From NCBI GenBank assembly GCA_963675185.2, contig CAXXOH010000001.1, positions 248,001 through 312,000 of the forward strand: DNA of 64,000 bases, written 5' to 3'. Below, piece by piece: positions 1 to 8,526 of the stretch. The position numbers were made by a program, and so were the translations under genes. The notes under the pieces are model-generated. The model did not search any database and was not told the DNA's origin. It saw only the letters and a program-made list of their open reading frames with translations. Source of the stretch: Ilyobacter_A sp963675185. Its GTDB lineage: Bacteria > Fusobacteriota > Fusobacteriia > Fusobacteriales > Fusobacteriaceae. How positions within the stretch are numbered: the first letter of the stretch is position 1; every line of letters starts with the position of its first letter.

Positions 1-36
1 GACATACAATCCGGGGCATTTGTTTTGAATGTATAA

Positions 37-138
37 TTATTTCTTTTCAGAATTTAGGGCTATTCTTAAGCAGTAAGCAAAGCCTCCCCAAAGGATAGAG
101 GCACTGATAACAGCACATATTATGGCGCTAGAACTCAT
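37..138 (-). CDS. MetS-like small subunit of NSS amino-acid transporter
   Basis: A 33-codon ORF whose ATG directly follows the stop codon of the NSS symporter, with AGGAGG about 13 nt upstream inside the symporter's 3' end. The peptide is one hydrophobic helix (AIICAVISASILWGGFAYCL) with a short basic tail. Small single-helix partners containing an S-A-I...LWGG pattern are known next to methionine/alanine-import NSS transporters (MetP/MetS of Corynebacterium). Position, size and the WGG motif fit this family. A role as a membrane-bound partner needed for symport is inferred from the family. It is easily missed because of its length. Confidence 0.72.
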   Translation of the reverse strand: MSSSAIICAVISASILWGGFAYCLRIALNSEKK

Positions 139-1644
139 CTACATTACCTCCTTTGCTTTGCTGCGGATAGAGTGATAATTAGACTCTACTTTAAGCATTA
201 TCACTGCGATTACAAATGATCCCAGTACAAAGAAACCTCCGTATTTTGCTATTGCTTCAATCGAGTATCCTTCGTAAGGGATTTTAAGGTCAGTTCTTAT
301 GTTGAGTATGGTCATTATACCCAATAAAGCCGGAGTTATATATTTTAAGCATACATTCCACCATTTTCCAACTTGGAAATCGGATAGTGGGTTAACATAC
401 GATCTTACGCTTTCTAGGTTAAAGAACCAAGCAAGCATAACTATCTCTATAAGTCCTGCAAGAGCTACACCGTAGTTATTTATATAATGGTCCACTATAT
501 CCAAGATATAAAGCCCTGCTCCTGTAGCAAAAATCATAGAAACCAGATACCCGATACCACAGCTTATGCTAAGTGCTTTAATACGGCTCATATTAAATCT
601 GTCTGCGATACTCGATGAAAAAGTTTCTACAAGTGAAATGCTGGAAGATATACCTGCGAAAACAAGTGAACCGAAGAACATAACTGCAAATAGGCTGTTC
701 ATTCCAGGCAGTGCGTTTATCGCCTTAGGGAAGACTATGAAAGCTAACCCTACTCCTGCACTTGCCACTTCTTGTACAGGGACTCCCTGTGATTTGGCCA
801 TGTATCCTAATATACTGAATACTGCTATTCCTGATAATAAGCTGAAGCTACAGTTACCAAAACCGGTAATGAATGCGTTATTTACTATGTCAGACTCTTT
901 AGGCAGGTAGCTTGAGTAAGCAAGCATTATTCCAAATGCTATACTAAGTGAATAGAATACTTGACCATAGGCAGCCAGCCATACTCTTCCATCGGCTAAT
1001 TTGCTGAAATCAGGTTTGAAGTAGTAGTCCAATCCATCAATAGCTCCAGGTAGGGTAAGTCCTCTTACTACCATTATTAATAGCGATACCACAAGCATTG
1101 GCATAAGTATTTTATTGGCTTTCTCGATTCCGTTTTTTACTCCAAATACAGGCACTATATAGTTTACAGCCCATACTATGGTTAGCGGTATAGCGACTTT
1201 GAAGTTAAGCCCTCCTAATGACATCGGAGAGTCTGTCAACTTTAAAAAATCTCCAAACAGAAACCCTTTAGGGTCGCTTCCCCATCCTAAGTTAAAAGAA
1301 AATAGGAAATAACTCATAGCCCATGCTATTACTACTACATAATAAGTTGTTATTACGAAAGAAATAGCTGACTGCCACCACCCAAACACTTGCCACTTTT
1401 TGTTTAAAGATCCAAATACTCCAGGAGCGCTATTTCTTATTTTATGCCCAAGTCCAAATTCTAATATTAAAATCGGAATTCCTGCTGTTAGAAGGGCCAC
1501 TAAATAAGGTATTAAAAAAGCTCCTCCTCCATTACTGGCTACCGTGTAAGGGAACCTCCATATATTCCCAAGCCCTATTGCCGATCCGATGGCCGCCATT
1601 ATAAATCCTATACGTGATCCCCATTCACCTCTGTTTTTACTCAT
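139..1644 (-). CDS. Sodium-dependent NSS-family amino-acid symporter (MetP-like)
   Basis: A 501-residue integral membrane protein of the neurotransmitter:sodium symporter family, importing an amino acid (methionine or alanine likely, from the small subunit next to it) with sodium. The family hallmark GSAIGLGNIWRFPY, the unwound first helix that binds sodium and substrate, is at residues 20-33, and about twelve hydrophobic segments follow. I chose the ATG of MSKNRGEW because AGAGGTG lies 8 nt before it; an in-frame ATG nine codons upstream has no good site. The gene is co-transcribed with the small subunit downstream. A promoter and an 18-bp leader hairpin lie upstream. Substrate is inferred, not shown. 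Confidence 0.88.
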   Translation of the reverse strand: MSKNRGEWGSRIGFIMAAIGSAIGLGNIWRFPYTVASNGGGAFLIPYLVALLTAGIPILILEFGLGHKIRNSAPGVFGSLNKKWQVFGWWQSAISFVITTYYVVVIAWAMSYFLFSFNLGWGSDPKGFLFGDFLKLTDSPMSLGGLNFKVAIPLTIVWAVNYIVPVFGVKNGIEKANKILMPMLVVSLLIMVVRGLTLPGAIDGLDYYFKPDFSKLADGRVWLAAYGQVFYSLSIAFGIMLAYSSYLPKESDIVNNAFITGFGNCSFSLLSGIAVFSILGYMAKSQGVPVQEVASAGVGLAFIVFPKAINALPGMNSLFAVMFFGSLVFAGISSSISLVETFSSSIADRFNMSRIKALSISCGIGYLVSMIFATGAGLYILDIVDHYINNYGVALAGLIEIVMLAWFFNLESVRSYVNPLSDFQVGKWWNVCLKYITPALLGIMTILNIRTDLKIPYEGYSIEAIAKYGGFFVLGSFVIAVIMLKVESNYHSIRSKAKEVM

Positions 1645-1686
1645 ATGTTTCACCTCTTTTTTATATTTCATTTATTCATTTAATTC

Positions 1687-1728
1687 AGCAAAAGATTAAA
1701 AAAACTTCTATTTTTTTAATCTTTTGCT
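1687..1728. repeat. 18-bp perfect inverted repeat in the NSS mRNA leader
   Basis: Arms 1687-1704 and 1711-1728 are perfectly complementary around a 6-nt loop (cttcta). The hairpin starts about 43 nt before the NSS start codon and lies downstream of the predicted promoter. No U-run follows it on the minus strand, so it is not an ordinary terminator. It may stabilise the mRNA or act as an operator or antiterminator partner. Confidence 0.6.
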
Positions 1729-1806
1729 AATAAATACATGCTTTGATATATACTTATTAAAGTGGAAAACCCTTTTAAAAATAAGGAAAAACTTATTAGT
1801 TCGCTT

Positions 1807-1836
1807 ATTATATCATTTTAATATATTTTAAGTCAA
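1807..1836 (-). promoter_or_regulatory. Sigma-70-type promoter for the NSS transporter
   Basis: On the minus strand TTGACT (1831-1836) and TATAAT (1807-1812) are separated by 18 nt. This predicts a leader of about 155 nt ahead of the NSS start codon that includes the 18-bp hairpin. Confidence 0.6.
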
Positions 1837-2545
1837 TACCGTATTCTTAAATTTTTATTAAACAAGTGCTAATTTTATAGACAGTTATATATATGGTTTA
1901 TACTCAAAGTCCAAGTTTGAATACATAAATAAAACCTTTATTTTTAACTTTTAAGCCTCTCATGTATTTTCGGCCTGTAACTCTACATGCTCTGTAAAAT
2001 AGGTTATATAATATATTACAGCTTCGAAAAAGATTAAAGTAAGTTTGTTTATGTTTTGTTTTCTATTGAACAAAGACTGGGAATTCTGGCGAAAACAAGA
2101 TTAAAAAAACTAATTTCTAAATTAAAAAATAAATATTTTTTTAATTTAGAAAAGTCAGAAATCTTTCTCCTTCTTATTACGAATGTAAGCACAGGTTTTA
2201 TTTGTAATACTTGCTGTATAAGTCCAAAAAGCTTATATTGAATATAAGCTTTTTGTTTTTTAAAACTTTAAACATTAATTCATCCTATAGTTCATATTAG
2301 TAATAAATAAATATAAACTTTAAAAACAAATATTAACCAATCATAAATTATACAGGTAATTAATACTTATAAAATAAACAAATCAAAACTTAGTATAAAA
2401 CCTATTATTCTAAGTTTTGGTTTGTATTGATAATATATTTTGTGTGATATTTCAAGTGTTAATACTAAAAATGTAATAATGATTTTATTTAACTGTGAGC
2501 TGAGGTAAAAGTTAATATATAGATATCCGTTTTATTAATAATAAA
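1837..2545. other. Gene-less AT-rich stretch with two hairpins
   Basis: No convincing gene. It holds a 16-bp perfect inverted repeat (arms 2114-2129 and 2137-2152) and a terminator-like hairpin (arms 2226-2237 and 2243-2254) followed by T-rich sequence. A 61-codon ORF on the plus strand at 2056-2241 runs through both hairpins, has no ribosome binding site and no recognisable features, so I do not call it. A decayed gene or an untranslated RNA ending at the second hairpin is possible. Confidence 0.35.
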
Positions 2546-2571
2546 AAAGCCGAGAAATTAATCTCGGCTTT
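2546..2571 (-). terminator. Intrinsic terminator after the XRE-cupin gene
   Basis: The stem aaagccgaga/tctcggcttt is followed on the minus strand by a T-run, 32 nt beyond the stop codon of the regulator. Confidence 0.8.
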
Positions 2572-2602
2572 ACTCTGGCTTTTTAAATTCTTACAAGATA
2601 TC

Positions 2603-3142
2603 TTAAAATGATGGTGGTGTACAAACCCATAAAATTTTAGCAGGTGCCCGCCCTGCATTTGATATATAATGGTTGTACTTGGGTTTATAATAGAAACTTT
2701 CCCCTTTTTTAGCTTTATATTTTTTATTTCCTATATGCACATATACACTTCCAGTCAATACATAACCAAACTCCTCCCCTTCATGGGCAAGCTCCTCCTT
2801 GTATTTACCTTCATTTTCAAGTGTCAGCAAAATAGGTTCCATCTGGTTTTTCTGTGCATTAGGAATTATCCAGTCTATTTTATACTTGTATTCCTCGTCA
2901 CTTACCTCATAGGCATCTTCTTTAGAAAAAACTATTTTTTCTTCCTCGTCTTCATTAAAGAAGTCTTTAAGATTTGTACCTAATACCTCTAATATATCTA
3001 TAAGAGTGGCAATTGAAGGTGAAGTTAGATCTCTTTCAAGTTGAGAAATAAACCCTTTTGATAGTTCACACCTGCTAGCCAGTTCGTCTTGAGTTAATAA
3101 TTTTTCTTGTCTAAGTCTTCTTATCTTCTTACCAATTTCCAC
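2603..3142 (-). CDS. XRE-family regulator with C-terminal cupin domain
   Basis: A 179-residue DNA-binding regulator. Residues 1-60 form a Cro/CI helix-turn-helix (LTQDELASRCELSKGFISQL) and residues 105-175 a cupin_2 barrel (GEEFGYVLTGSVYVHIG, then FYYKPKYNHYISN) that would bind a small ligand. The architecture matches PuuR-type regulators of polyamine genes, and it sits right after speD-speE-speB-metK, separated from metK by a terminator. A polyamine-responsive repressor role is inferred from this placement. Terminators on both sides suggest its expression is partly independent of the operon. Confidence 0.82.
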   Translation of the reverse strand: MEIGKKIRRLRQEKLLTQDELASRCELSKGFISQLERDLTSPSIATLIDILEVLGTNLKDFFNEDEEEKIVFSKEDAYEVSDEEYKYKIDWIIPNAQKNQMEPILLTLENEGKYKEELAHEGEEFGYVLTGSVYVHIGNKKYKAKKGESFYYKPKYNHYISNAGRAPAKILWVCTPPSF

Positions 3143-3208
3143 AACATCATCTCCAATTTAAATCGCCTAACTATATAAATACGTATTTTAAATTTAAAAA
3201 ACTAGAAT

Positions 3209-3232
3209 AAAAGAGACCAAAAGGTCTCTTTT
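3209..3232 (-). terminator. Intrinsic terminator after metK
   Basis: A perfect 10-bp stem aaaagagacc/ggtctctttt with an aaaa loop lies 3 nt beyond the metK stop. The T residues of the distal arm provide only a short U-run, so partial read-through into the regulator is possible. Confidence 0.7.
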
Positions 3233-3234
3233 AG

Positions 3235-4428
3235 CTATCCAAGTAATGCTTTTATTTCTTCAACTTTGTTTGTTCTCTCCCAAGGGAAATCAAAATCTGA
3301 TCTTCCAAAGTGACCGTATGCAGCTGTTTTTCTGAATATTGGTTTTCTAAGCTCAAGATCTTTTATTATTGCTCCAGGCCTTAAATCGAATACTTTATTT
3401 ACTATTTCAACAATTTTTTCATCTTCTATTTTCCCAGTTCCAAAAGTATCTACAGCTATTGAAGTAGGATGCGCTACCCCTATAGCATATGAAAATTGAA
3501 CCTCACATCTGTCTGCAAGTCCAGCTGAAACTATATTTTTGGCAACCCATCTTGCTGCGTATGTAGCTGATCTGTCAACTTTTGTCGAGTCTTTTCCAGA
3601 AAAAGCTCCTCCGCCGTGTCTACCCATTCCGCCATATGTATCAACTATGATTTTTCTCCCTGTAAGACCAGCATCTCCATGTGGTCCTCCTATTACAAAT
3701 CTTCCAGTTGGATTGATAAAGTATCTTGTTTTTTCATCAAGAAACTCTTCAGGAACTATATGATTTACAACATATTCTTTCATATCGTGCTCTATTCTTT
3801 CATGCTCCACTTCTGAATCATGTTGAGTAGAGATGACTATAGTATCCACCCTGACCGGTTTCCCATCTAAATATTCAACAGTTACCTGAGTTTTCCCATC
3901 TGGTCTAAGGTAGTCTAGTGTTCCGTCTTTTCTAACTTCTGATAGTCTTTTAGCAAGTTTATGCGCCAATGTTATAGGAAGAGGCATTAGCTCTTTAGTT
4001 TCATTTACTGCATAACCAAACATGATTCCTTGGTCCCCGGCCCCTAGAGATTCAACATCGTCGTGAATATCTTCTTGTTTACTTTCTAGTGATTCATCTA
4101 CACCCATGGCGATGTCTGGAGACTGACCATGAACTGCAGAAAGTACTGCACAAGTTTCATAGTCAAATCCGTATTTTGCCCTTGTATATCCAATCTCTTT
4201 TATCGCTTCCCTAACAACACTTTGGAAATCTACATAACAAGTAGTAGTTATTTCCCCAGCTAGCATAACCATCCCGGTTGTAAGCATAGTTTCGCACGCC
4301 ACCCTAGCTTTTGGATCTTCTGCCAATATTGCATCCAATATAGCGTCGGAGATTTGGTCAGCCATTTTATCTGGATGTCCCTCCGTTACTGATTCTGAAG
4401 TAAAAAATACTCTTCCTTTATCTATCAT
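3235..4428 (-). CDS. metK: S-adenosylmethionine synthase
   Basis: A 397-residue cytosolic enzyme making S-adenosylmethionine from methionine and ATP, the usual length for MetK. Visible signatures are GHPDK at residues 17-21 (ATP binding), GAGDQGIMFGYA near residue 130 (methionine/ATP loop) and GGGAFSGKD near 275 (phosphate-binding loop). AGGGGAA precedes the ATG. It is the fourth gene of the polyamine operon, where it supplies the SAM that SpeD decarboxylates. This clustering suggests SAM made here is dedicated in part to spermidine synthesis. Confidence 0.97.
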   Translation of the reverse strand: MIDKGRVFFTSESVTEGHPDKMADQISDAILDAILAEDPKARVACETMLTTGMVMLAGEITTTCYVDFQSVVREAIKEIGYTRAKYGFDYETCAVLSAVHGQSPDIAMGVDESLESKQEDIHDDVESLGAGDQGIMFGYAVNETKELMPLPITLAHKLAKRLSEVRKDGTLDYLRPDGKTQVTVEYLDGKPVRVDTIVISTQHDSEVEHERIEHDMKEYVVNHIVPEEFLDEKTRYFINPTGRFVIGGPHGDAGLTGRKIIVDTYGGMGRHGGGAFSGKDSTKVDRSATYAARWVAKNIVSAGLADRCEVQFSYAIGVAHPTSIAVDTFGTGKIEDEKIVEIVNKVFDLRPGAIIKDLELRKPIFRKTAAYGHFGRSDFDFPWERTNKVEEIKALLG

Positions 4429-4442
4429 CTGTATTCCCCTTT

Positions 4443-5297
4443 CTATTTTACCATTGTTAATACAAGTTCTCTCAAGGTTTTACAAGCAACTGCTGTAGAT
4501 ACACCTGTTGTATCGTAATGAGGTGATAGCTCTACAACGTCTGCTCCAACAATATTTAGTTTTTGAAATTCTTTCATCGCCGACATCATTTCATTAAAAG
4601 TTATCCCGCCAGGTTCAGGTGTTCCTGTTCCTGGAAAAATAGAAGGATCGAAAACATCCAAATCGATGGTTATATAAACAGGCTTATTCCCTATCATCTT
4701 CACAGTATCTTCTAATCCATTCAAATTAAATTTATTTAAACTGGTATGTTCTTTGCTCCACTCAAATTCGTATTTCTCTCCGGATCTTATCCCGAACTGG
4801 AATATTTTCCCGTCCCCTACCAGATCCCACACCCTTCTTATAACCGTAGCATGCGAGAGTTCTTCTCCCATGTAGTCTGTCCTTAGGTCTGTGTGTGCGT
4901 CTAAATGTATTACATAAAGTTCAGGGTGTTTTTCATGGACTGCCTTTATAGCAGGAAAGCTCACAAGGTGTTCTCCTCCTATCATTAGGGGCAGTTTGTC
5001 ATCTTCCACCACTGTTTTTGAAAACTCATATATCTCATCCAGTACTCTTTGAACATTTCCAAAAGGCAGGTCAAGGTCTCCTGCATCAAAGAGTTGATAA
5101 TCTTTCATATCTTTGTCTAGGTATGGGCTGTAAGATTCAAGTCCATAAGATTCCATCCTCATAAATTCAGAAGCAAATCTGGTTCCAGGCCTAAAAGAAG
5201 TTGTTCCGTCAAATGGAGCTCCAAACGCTACCACTTGAGAACTATCATATTCCCCATAAAAACCCATAAAGGTAGATATGTTTTTATTCATCTTCAC
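4443..5297 (-). CDS. speB: Agmatinase / ureohydrolase family enzyme
   Basis: A 284-residue arginase-superfamily enzyme that hydrolyses agmatine to putrescine and urea. Manganese ligands are visible in GGEHLVSFP, HLDAHTDLR and TIDLDVFDPS, followed by the TPEPGG loop and ADVVELSPHYD. The GTG start has AAGGAG about 10 nt upstream; an ATG two codons later (5291) is the alternative. It overlaps speE by 14 nt, so translation is coupled. Because no arginine decarboxylase is present here, the enzyme could also act on N1-aminopropylagmatine, as in some thermophiles and cyanobacteria; sequence reading cannot decide this. Confidence 0.9.
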   Translation of the reverse strand: MKMNKNISTFMGFYGEYDSSQVVAFGAPFDGTTSFRPGTRFASEFMRMESYGLESYSPYLDKDMKDYQLFDAGDLDLPFGNVQRVLDEIYEFSKTVVEDDKLPLMIGGEHLVSFPAIKAVHEKHPELYVIHLDAHTDLRTDYMGEELSHATVIRRVWDLVGDGKIFQFGIRSGEKYEFEWSKEHTSLNKFNLNGLEDTVKMIGNKPVYITIDLDVFDPSIFPGTGTPEPGGITFNEMMSAMKEFQKLNIVGADVVELSPHYDTTGVSTAVACKTLRELVLTMVK

Positions 5298-6144
5298 TTT
5301 CTAGCAACTCCTTAACATAGTTAGGAAGAGCAAAAGATGCTACGTGAAGATCGGTATTATAGTATTTTGTTTTTAAGCCCAAAGCATTCCACTTATCGGC
5401 ATTAAGATCTTTAATAGGATCTAAAGATTTAGATGCAAAACCAAATAACCAGTGCCCAGAAGGGTACGTAGGTATATGGAATTGGTATACCTGGCTTATA
5501 GGGAAGATTTTCTTTATTTTGCTGTGAGCCCTTCTCATCTCTCTTGATTCTTTTTCATAATAAGGACTTTCGTGTTGGTTTACAAGAATTCCGTTTCCTG
5601 TAAGTGCTTTAAAGCAATTTTGGTAAAATTCTGTAGTGAATAGCCCCTCTCCTGGACCTATTGGATCTGTAGAGTCCACAAGTATTAAATCGTACTCGTT
5701 TTCTACTTTTGAAATGAACTTTATCCCGTCTTCAAAATAAAGGTTGATTCTTTTATCCTCTTCTAATCTAGAGGCTGTTTTAGGAAGATACTTTTGGCAC
5801 GCCCTTACAACCATCTCGTCTATCTCTACCATATCAATTTTCTCGATATTTTTATATCTGCTGACTTCTCTTGCCGTTCCTCCGTCACCCCCACCTATTA
5901 TCAAAACTTTTTTAATTTCAGGGTTGGTAGCCATTGCAACGTGAGTTATCATGTCATGGTAGATGAATTCGTCTTTTTCATTTGCCATCATTATTCCGTC
6001 AAGAGTAAAAAAAGTTCCAAATTCTTTAGATTCAAAAAAATCTATCTGCTGAAAAGGACTCTTAGCTGAATAAATATGTTTTTTAACTTTTATTGAAAAT
6101 CTTACTGTATCAGTATGATTTTCTGTATACCATAAATCTAACAT
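5284..6144 (-). CDS. speE: Spermidine synthase (putrescine aminopropyltransferase)
   Basis: A 286-residue enzyme that transfers the aminopropyl group from decarboxylated SAM to putrescine. The N-terminal beta domain (WYTENHTDTVRFSIKV) is followed by the Rossmann methyltransferase-like core with the motif IIGGGDGGTAREVSRY at about residues 82-97, MVEIDE binding the nucleoside, and the catalytic region VDSTDPIGPGEGLF. Length is standard. It starts at an ATG preceded by GGAGG, 27 nt after speD, and its end overlaps speB. Product and substrate identity follow from the speD-speE-speB context. Confidence 0.95.
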   Translation of the reverse strand: MLDLWYTENHTDTVRFSIKVKKHIYSAKSPFQQIDFFESKEFGTFFTLDGIMMANEKDEFIYHDMITHVAMATNPEIKKVLIIGGGDGGTAREVSRYKNIEKIDMVEIDEMVVRACQKYLPKTASRLEEDKRINLYFEDGIKFISKVENEYDLILVDSTDPIGPGEGLFTTEFYQNCFKALTGNGILVNQHESPYYEKESREMRRAHSKIKKIFPISQVYQFHIPTYPSGHWLFGFASKSLDPIKDLNADKWNALGLKTKYYNTDLHVASFALPNYVKELLESEDE

Positions 6145-6171
6145 TAGTAACCTCCAATTTTAAATTTAATA

Positions 6172-6594
6172 CTATAAATTATCGGGCTTAAATTTGATTT
6201 CTCCAAGATCTGTCCCATTTGGATGGAACTTCTTTATTTTTTCTGTCATCCCTCTAGGGACCTCTATAGATTCACTTCTACTGGCTTTAAACATCTCTTC
6301 TAAGTAGTCAAAAGCTATCCATGGATTTATTTTATCCCCGCAAGTAAATACATCCACTGCAGCATAGCCGTATTCAGGCCAAGTGTGTATGGCTAGGTGA
6401 GATTCTGATATGATAACTGCTCCACTTACACCGTATGGATTGAAGTGATGGAAAACTGAATTAACTATAGTTGCGTTTGCGATTCTAGCCGCTTCATTCA
6501 TATATTTTTCAATAAGTTCCGGACTCCTCATTACCTCTTCGTCGCAGTTGTAATATTCAATCAGTATGTGTCTCCCTAAGGTTTCTAATTTCAA
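6172..6594 (-). CDS. speD: S-adenosylmethionine decarboxylase proenzyme (prokaryotic type)
   Basis: A 140-residue pyruvoyl enzyme producing decarboxylated SAM. The self-cleavage site Glu64-Ser65 lies in ISESHLAIHTWPE, with His70 and Cys85 (VDVFTCGD) as the conserved processing and catalytic residues, so the proenzyme is intact. The start is TTG with AGGAGGG about 6 nt upstream; I see no better start. It is the first gene of the operon and follows an unusually long leader from the promoter at 7084-7111. Confidence 0.95.
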   Translation of the reverse strand: MKLETLGRHILIEYYNCDEEVMRSPELIEKYMNEAARIANATIVNSVFHHFNPYGVSGAVIISESHLAIHTWPEYGYAAVDVFTCGDKINPWIAFDYLEEMFKASRSESIEVPRGMTEKIKKFHPNGTDLGEIKFKPDNL

Positions 6595-7083
6595 TTTTAT
6601 CCCTCCTTAAATCTCCTTATATATATAAATTATCTTTGATTTCATATTCAACTATCTAAATTTTCCCGGCCGTATTCATTATTAGCCTTTCCATACTTTT
6701 ACCTATCCTATAGTTAAAACGCTTCTCAAAATATACCGCCAAACCTCTCGCTTATATCCAATGAAACTTGAATCAGATTGTAGCTTAAAAAATTTCAGCG
6801 TCTTATTTTAAATTAATAATTTACTCCTACTAAACTTTTTAACTTTAAAAAAACCAAACTGAAAATCAGTAAGGTTATACTAAAAATTTATCAATACTAA
6901 ACATTTATTCATAAAAAATAGGATTTAAAATTATATAAATCCTACAGTACTTCATATGATAGGAACAATGGTTTTTCCAGTGATATACCTGCGCACACGT
7001 ATTCGGTATATTTCATCTCATTAAATTCATAAAGAAATGTTTAGTTTTACTAAATTTATTCCTCAAAATTAAGCGACTAGTCT
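6595..7083 (-). other. About 480-nt untranslated leader of the speD operon
   Basis: No gene fits here. On the minus strand this is the transcribed leader between a strong promoter and speD. It is AT-rich with islands of higher GC near 6720-6760 and 6980-7005. I looked for the SAM-I core (the AGGG...GCNAACC pattern) and other familiar riboswitch cores and did not find one. A leader this long before the first polyamine gene could hold an undescribed regulatory RNA or a small upstream ORF, but nothing is certain. Confidence 0.4.
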
Positions 7084-7111
7084 ATTATACTTCTTTTTTG
7101 TTTTTTGTCAA
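7084..7111 (-). promoter_or_regulatory. Strong sigma-70-type promoter for the speDEB-metK operon
   Basis: On the minus strand TTGACA (7106-7111) and TATAAT (7084-7089) are both consensus and separated by 16 nt. The first downstream gene on this strand is speD. Confidence 0.75.
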
Positions 7112-7246
7112 TCAGATTTTATGTTTTTTCACCAGATTATCCATATAAAATATATATCGTATTATTTTGATTGTTGCTAATCGTATTTTAAGTTTTAAGA
7201 TACCTTTTACAGTATTAATACAAAAGGGTTTTTATAGTGAAAATCA

Positions 7247-7314
7247 ATATTTTTCTACGGAAACTAAAAAAGGCAGGAGGGGTCCTGCCTTTTTTAGTTT
7301 CCGTAGAAAAATAT
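7247..7314. terminator. 32-bp perfect stem-loop, bidirectional terminator
   Basis: Arms 7247-7278 and 7283-7314 are perfectly complementary around a gggg loop. The core is a GC-rich aggcagga/tcctgcct stem flanked by A-run and T-run, so it can terminate in both directions. It lies beyond the stop codon of the M42 peptidase gene. The stem is much longer than a usual terminator, which makes a folded mobile-element remnant an alternative. Confidence 0.7.
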
Positions 7315-7401
7315 ATATTTATATGGGTTGTAAGCTTTTTAGAGAACTTTTTGTTCTGTTTACATCTTTATTATATACTTTACGAACAATTTTGTCAAGC
7401 G

Positions 7402-8448
7402 TTAATCTAAAATATTTAGATTAACTTTTTCGCCTATACTTCCTAGTGCTTCCGATAGTAGTTTGACCTCTTCCTCCATATCCTTAAAACTTGCCACCTC
7501 AACAGGCGAATGCATGTATCTGACAGGCAGAGACAGCAGTGCCACAGGGACGCCTTTACCTGTCATTCGTATTTTGTCAGCGTCTGTTCCTGTATTCCTA
7601 GGAGTAATTTCATACTGCAGGTTTATTCCGAGTAGTTTAGCAATTTTCTCAAGTAAAAAATTAAGCTTATGGTTCACAGGCGCTCCCTTTGCCAAAACCG
7701 GCCCACCATTTAGCTTTACATCTCCATACTTACTTTGATCAACTCCAGGGTAGTCAGTTGCAAACGTGACATCACAAACTATAGCCATATCCGGCTCTAT
7801 TCTTGCACCTGCAAAATAGGCGCCTCCCATATTGGTTTCCTCATTTACCGTACTTACAACGTATATCCCTACTTTTATACTTTTTTCAGCTAAGTTTTTA
7901 AGCACTTCAGCTAATATAAACATGCCGGTTTTATTATCGAGCCCTCTAGAACTTATCAAGCCGTTTTCTAAAAGTTCAACTTCAGTTTTATAGACTAAAG
8001 GGTCTCCAATTTGCACAAATTTTTTAGCTTCATGATCCGAAGTGAATCCGCAGTCTATGTGTAGCTGCTCTACCTCGATGTCGTCAGGTACACCGCCGTG
8101 GTGCTCGGCATTTACTCCCACTATCCCGGTTATCCTTTTATTGTAACCGAATATCTCTACCTTTCTTCCTGCTGTTAGTTTTGGATTTATAGCCCCGAGC
8201 TTAGTAAAATATAGATAACCATCTGAGTCTATTCTAGTCACCAAAAAACCTATTTCATCGGAATGTGCTGCCAAAAGCACCTTAAATTCGGCTTCTGGAT
8301 TTAAAATAGCATAGACATTTCCAGCATTATCCGTCTTTACCTCATGGGCAAATTTTTCAACATATCCTTCCCATTTTTTTTGTATCTCCATTTCCCACCC
8401 GGAAGGTGAAGGCGTTGCTAATAATTCTTTTAAAAAATCCTTGTCCAT
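7402..8448 (-). CDS. M42-family metal-dependent aminopeptidase
   Basis: A 348-residue cytosolic dinuclear-metal peptidase of the glutamyl aminopeptidase/deblocking aminopeptidase (formerly endoglucanase M) family, acting on peptide N termini. Metal ligands and catalytic residues are visible in LLAAHSDEIGF (His/Asp), SSRGLDNKTG (bridging Asp), STVNEETNMGGA (catalytic Glu pair), VCDVTFATD, and RYMHSPVE (last His). Length is normal. A promoter lies immediately upstream and the long hairpin downstream ends the unit, so it is probably monocistronic. Confidence 0.92.
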   Translation of the reverse strand: MDKDFLKELLATPSPSGWEMEIQKKWEGYVEKFAHEVKTDNAGNVYAILNPEAEFKVLLAAHSDEIGFLVTRIDSDGYLYFTKLGAINPKLTAGRKVEIFGYNKRITGIVGVNAEHHGGVPDDIEVEQLHIDCGFTSDHEAKKFVQIGDPLVYKTEVELLENGLISSRGLDNKTGMFILAEVLKNLAEKSIKVGIYVVSTVNEETNMGGAYFAGARIEPDMAIVCDVTFATDYPGVDQSKYGDVKLNGGPVLAKGAPVNHKLNFLLEKIAKLLGINLQYEITPRNTGTDADKIRMTGKGVPVALLSLPVRYMHSPVEVASFKDMEEEVKLLSEALGSIGEKVNLNILD

Positions 8449-8488
8449 TTATTCCCCCATAACTATATTTCAAAATTTTACACTTTTA

Positions 8489-8517
8489 ATTTTACTTTCT
8501 TTTCCTGGATATGTCAA
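8489..8517 (-). promoter_or_regulatory. Promoter of the M42 peptidase gene
   Basis: On the minus strand TTGACA (8512-8517) and TAAAAT (8489-8494) are separated by 17 nt, about 40 nt before the start codon. Confidence 0.65.
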
Positions 8518-8526
8518 AATTTTTAT

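Noticed and set aside
2056..2241. 61-codon ORF on the plus strand
   Set aside because: No ribosome site, runs through two inverted repeats and ends inside a hairpin; low-complexity Lys/Leu/Asn composition.
6595..7083. SAM-I riboswitch upstream of speD
   Set aside because: The leader is long and the context fits, but the conserved core and kink-turn sequences are absent.
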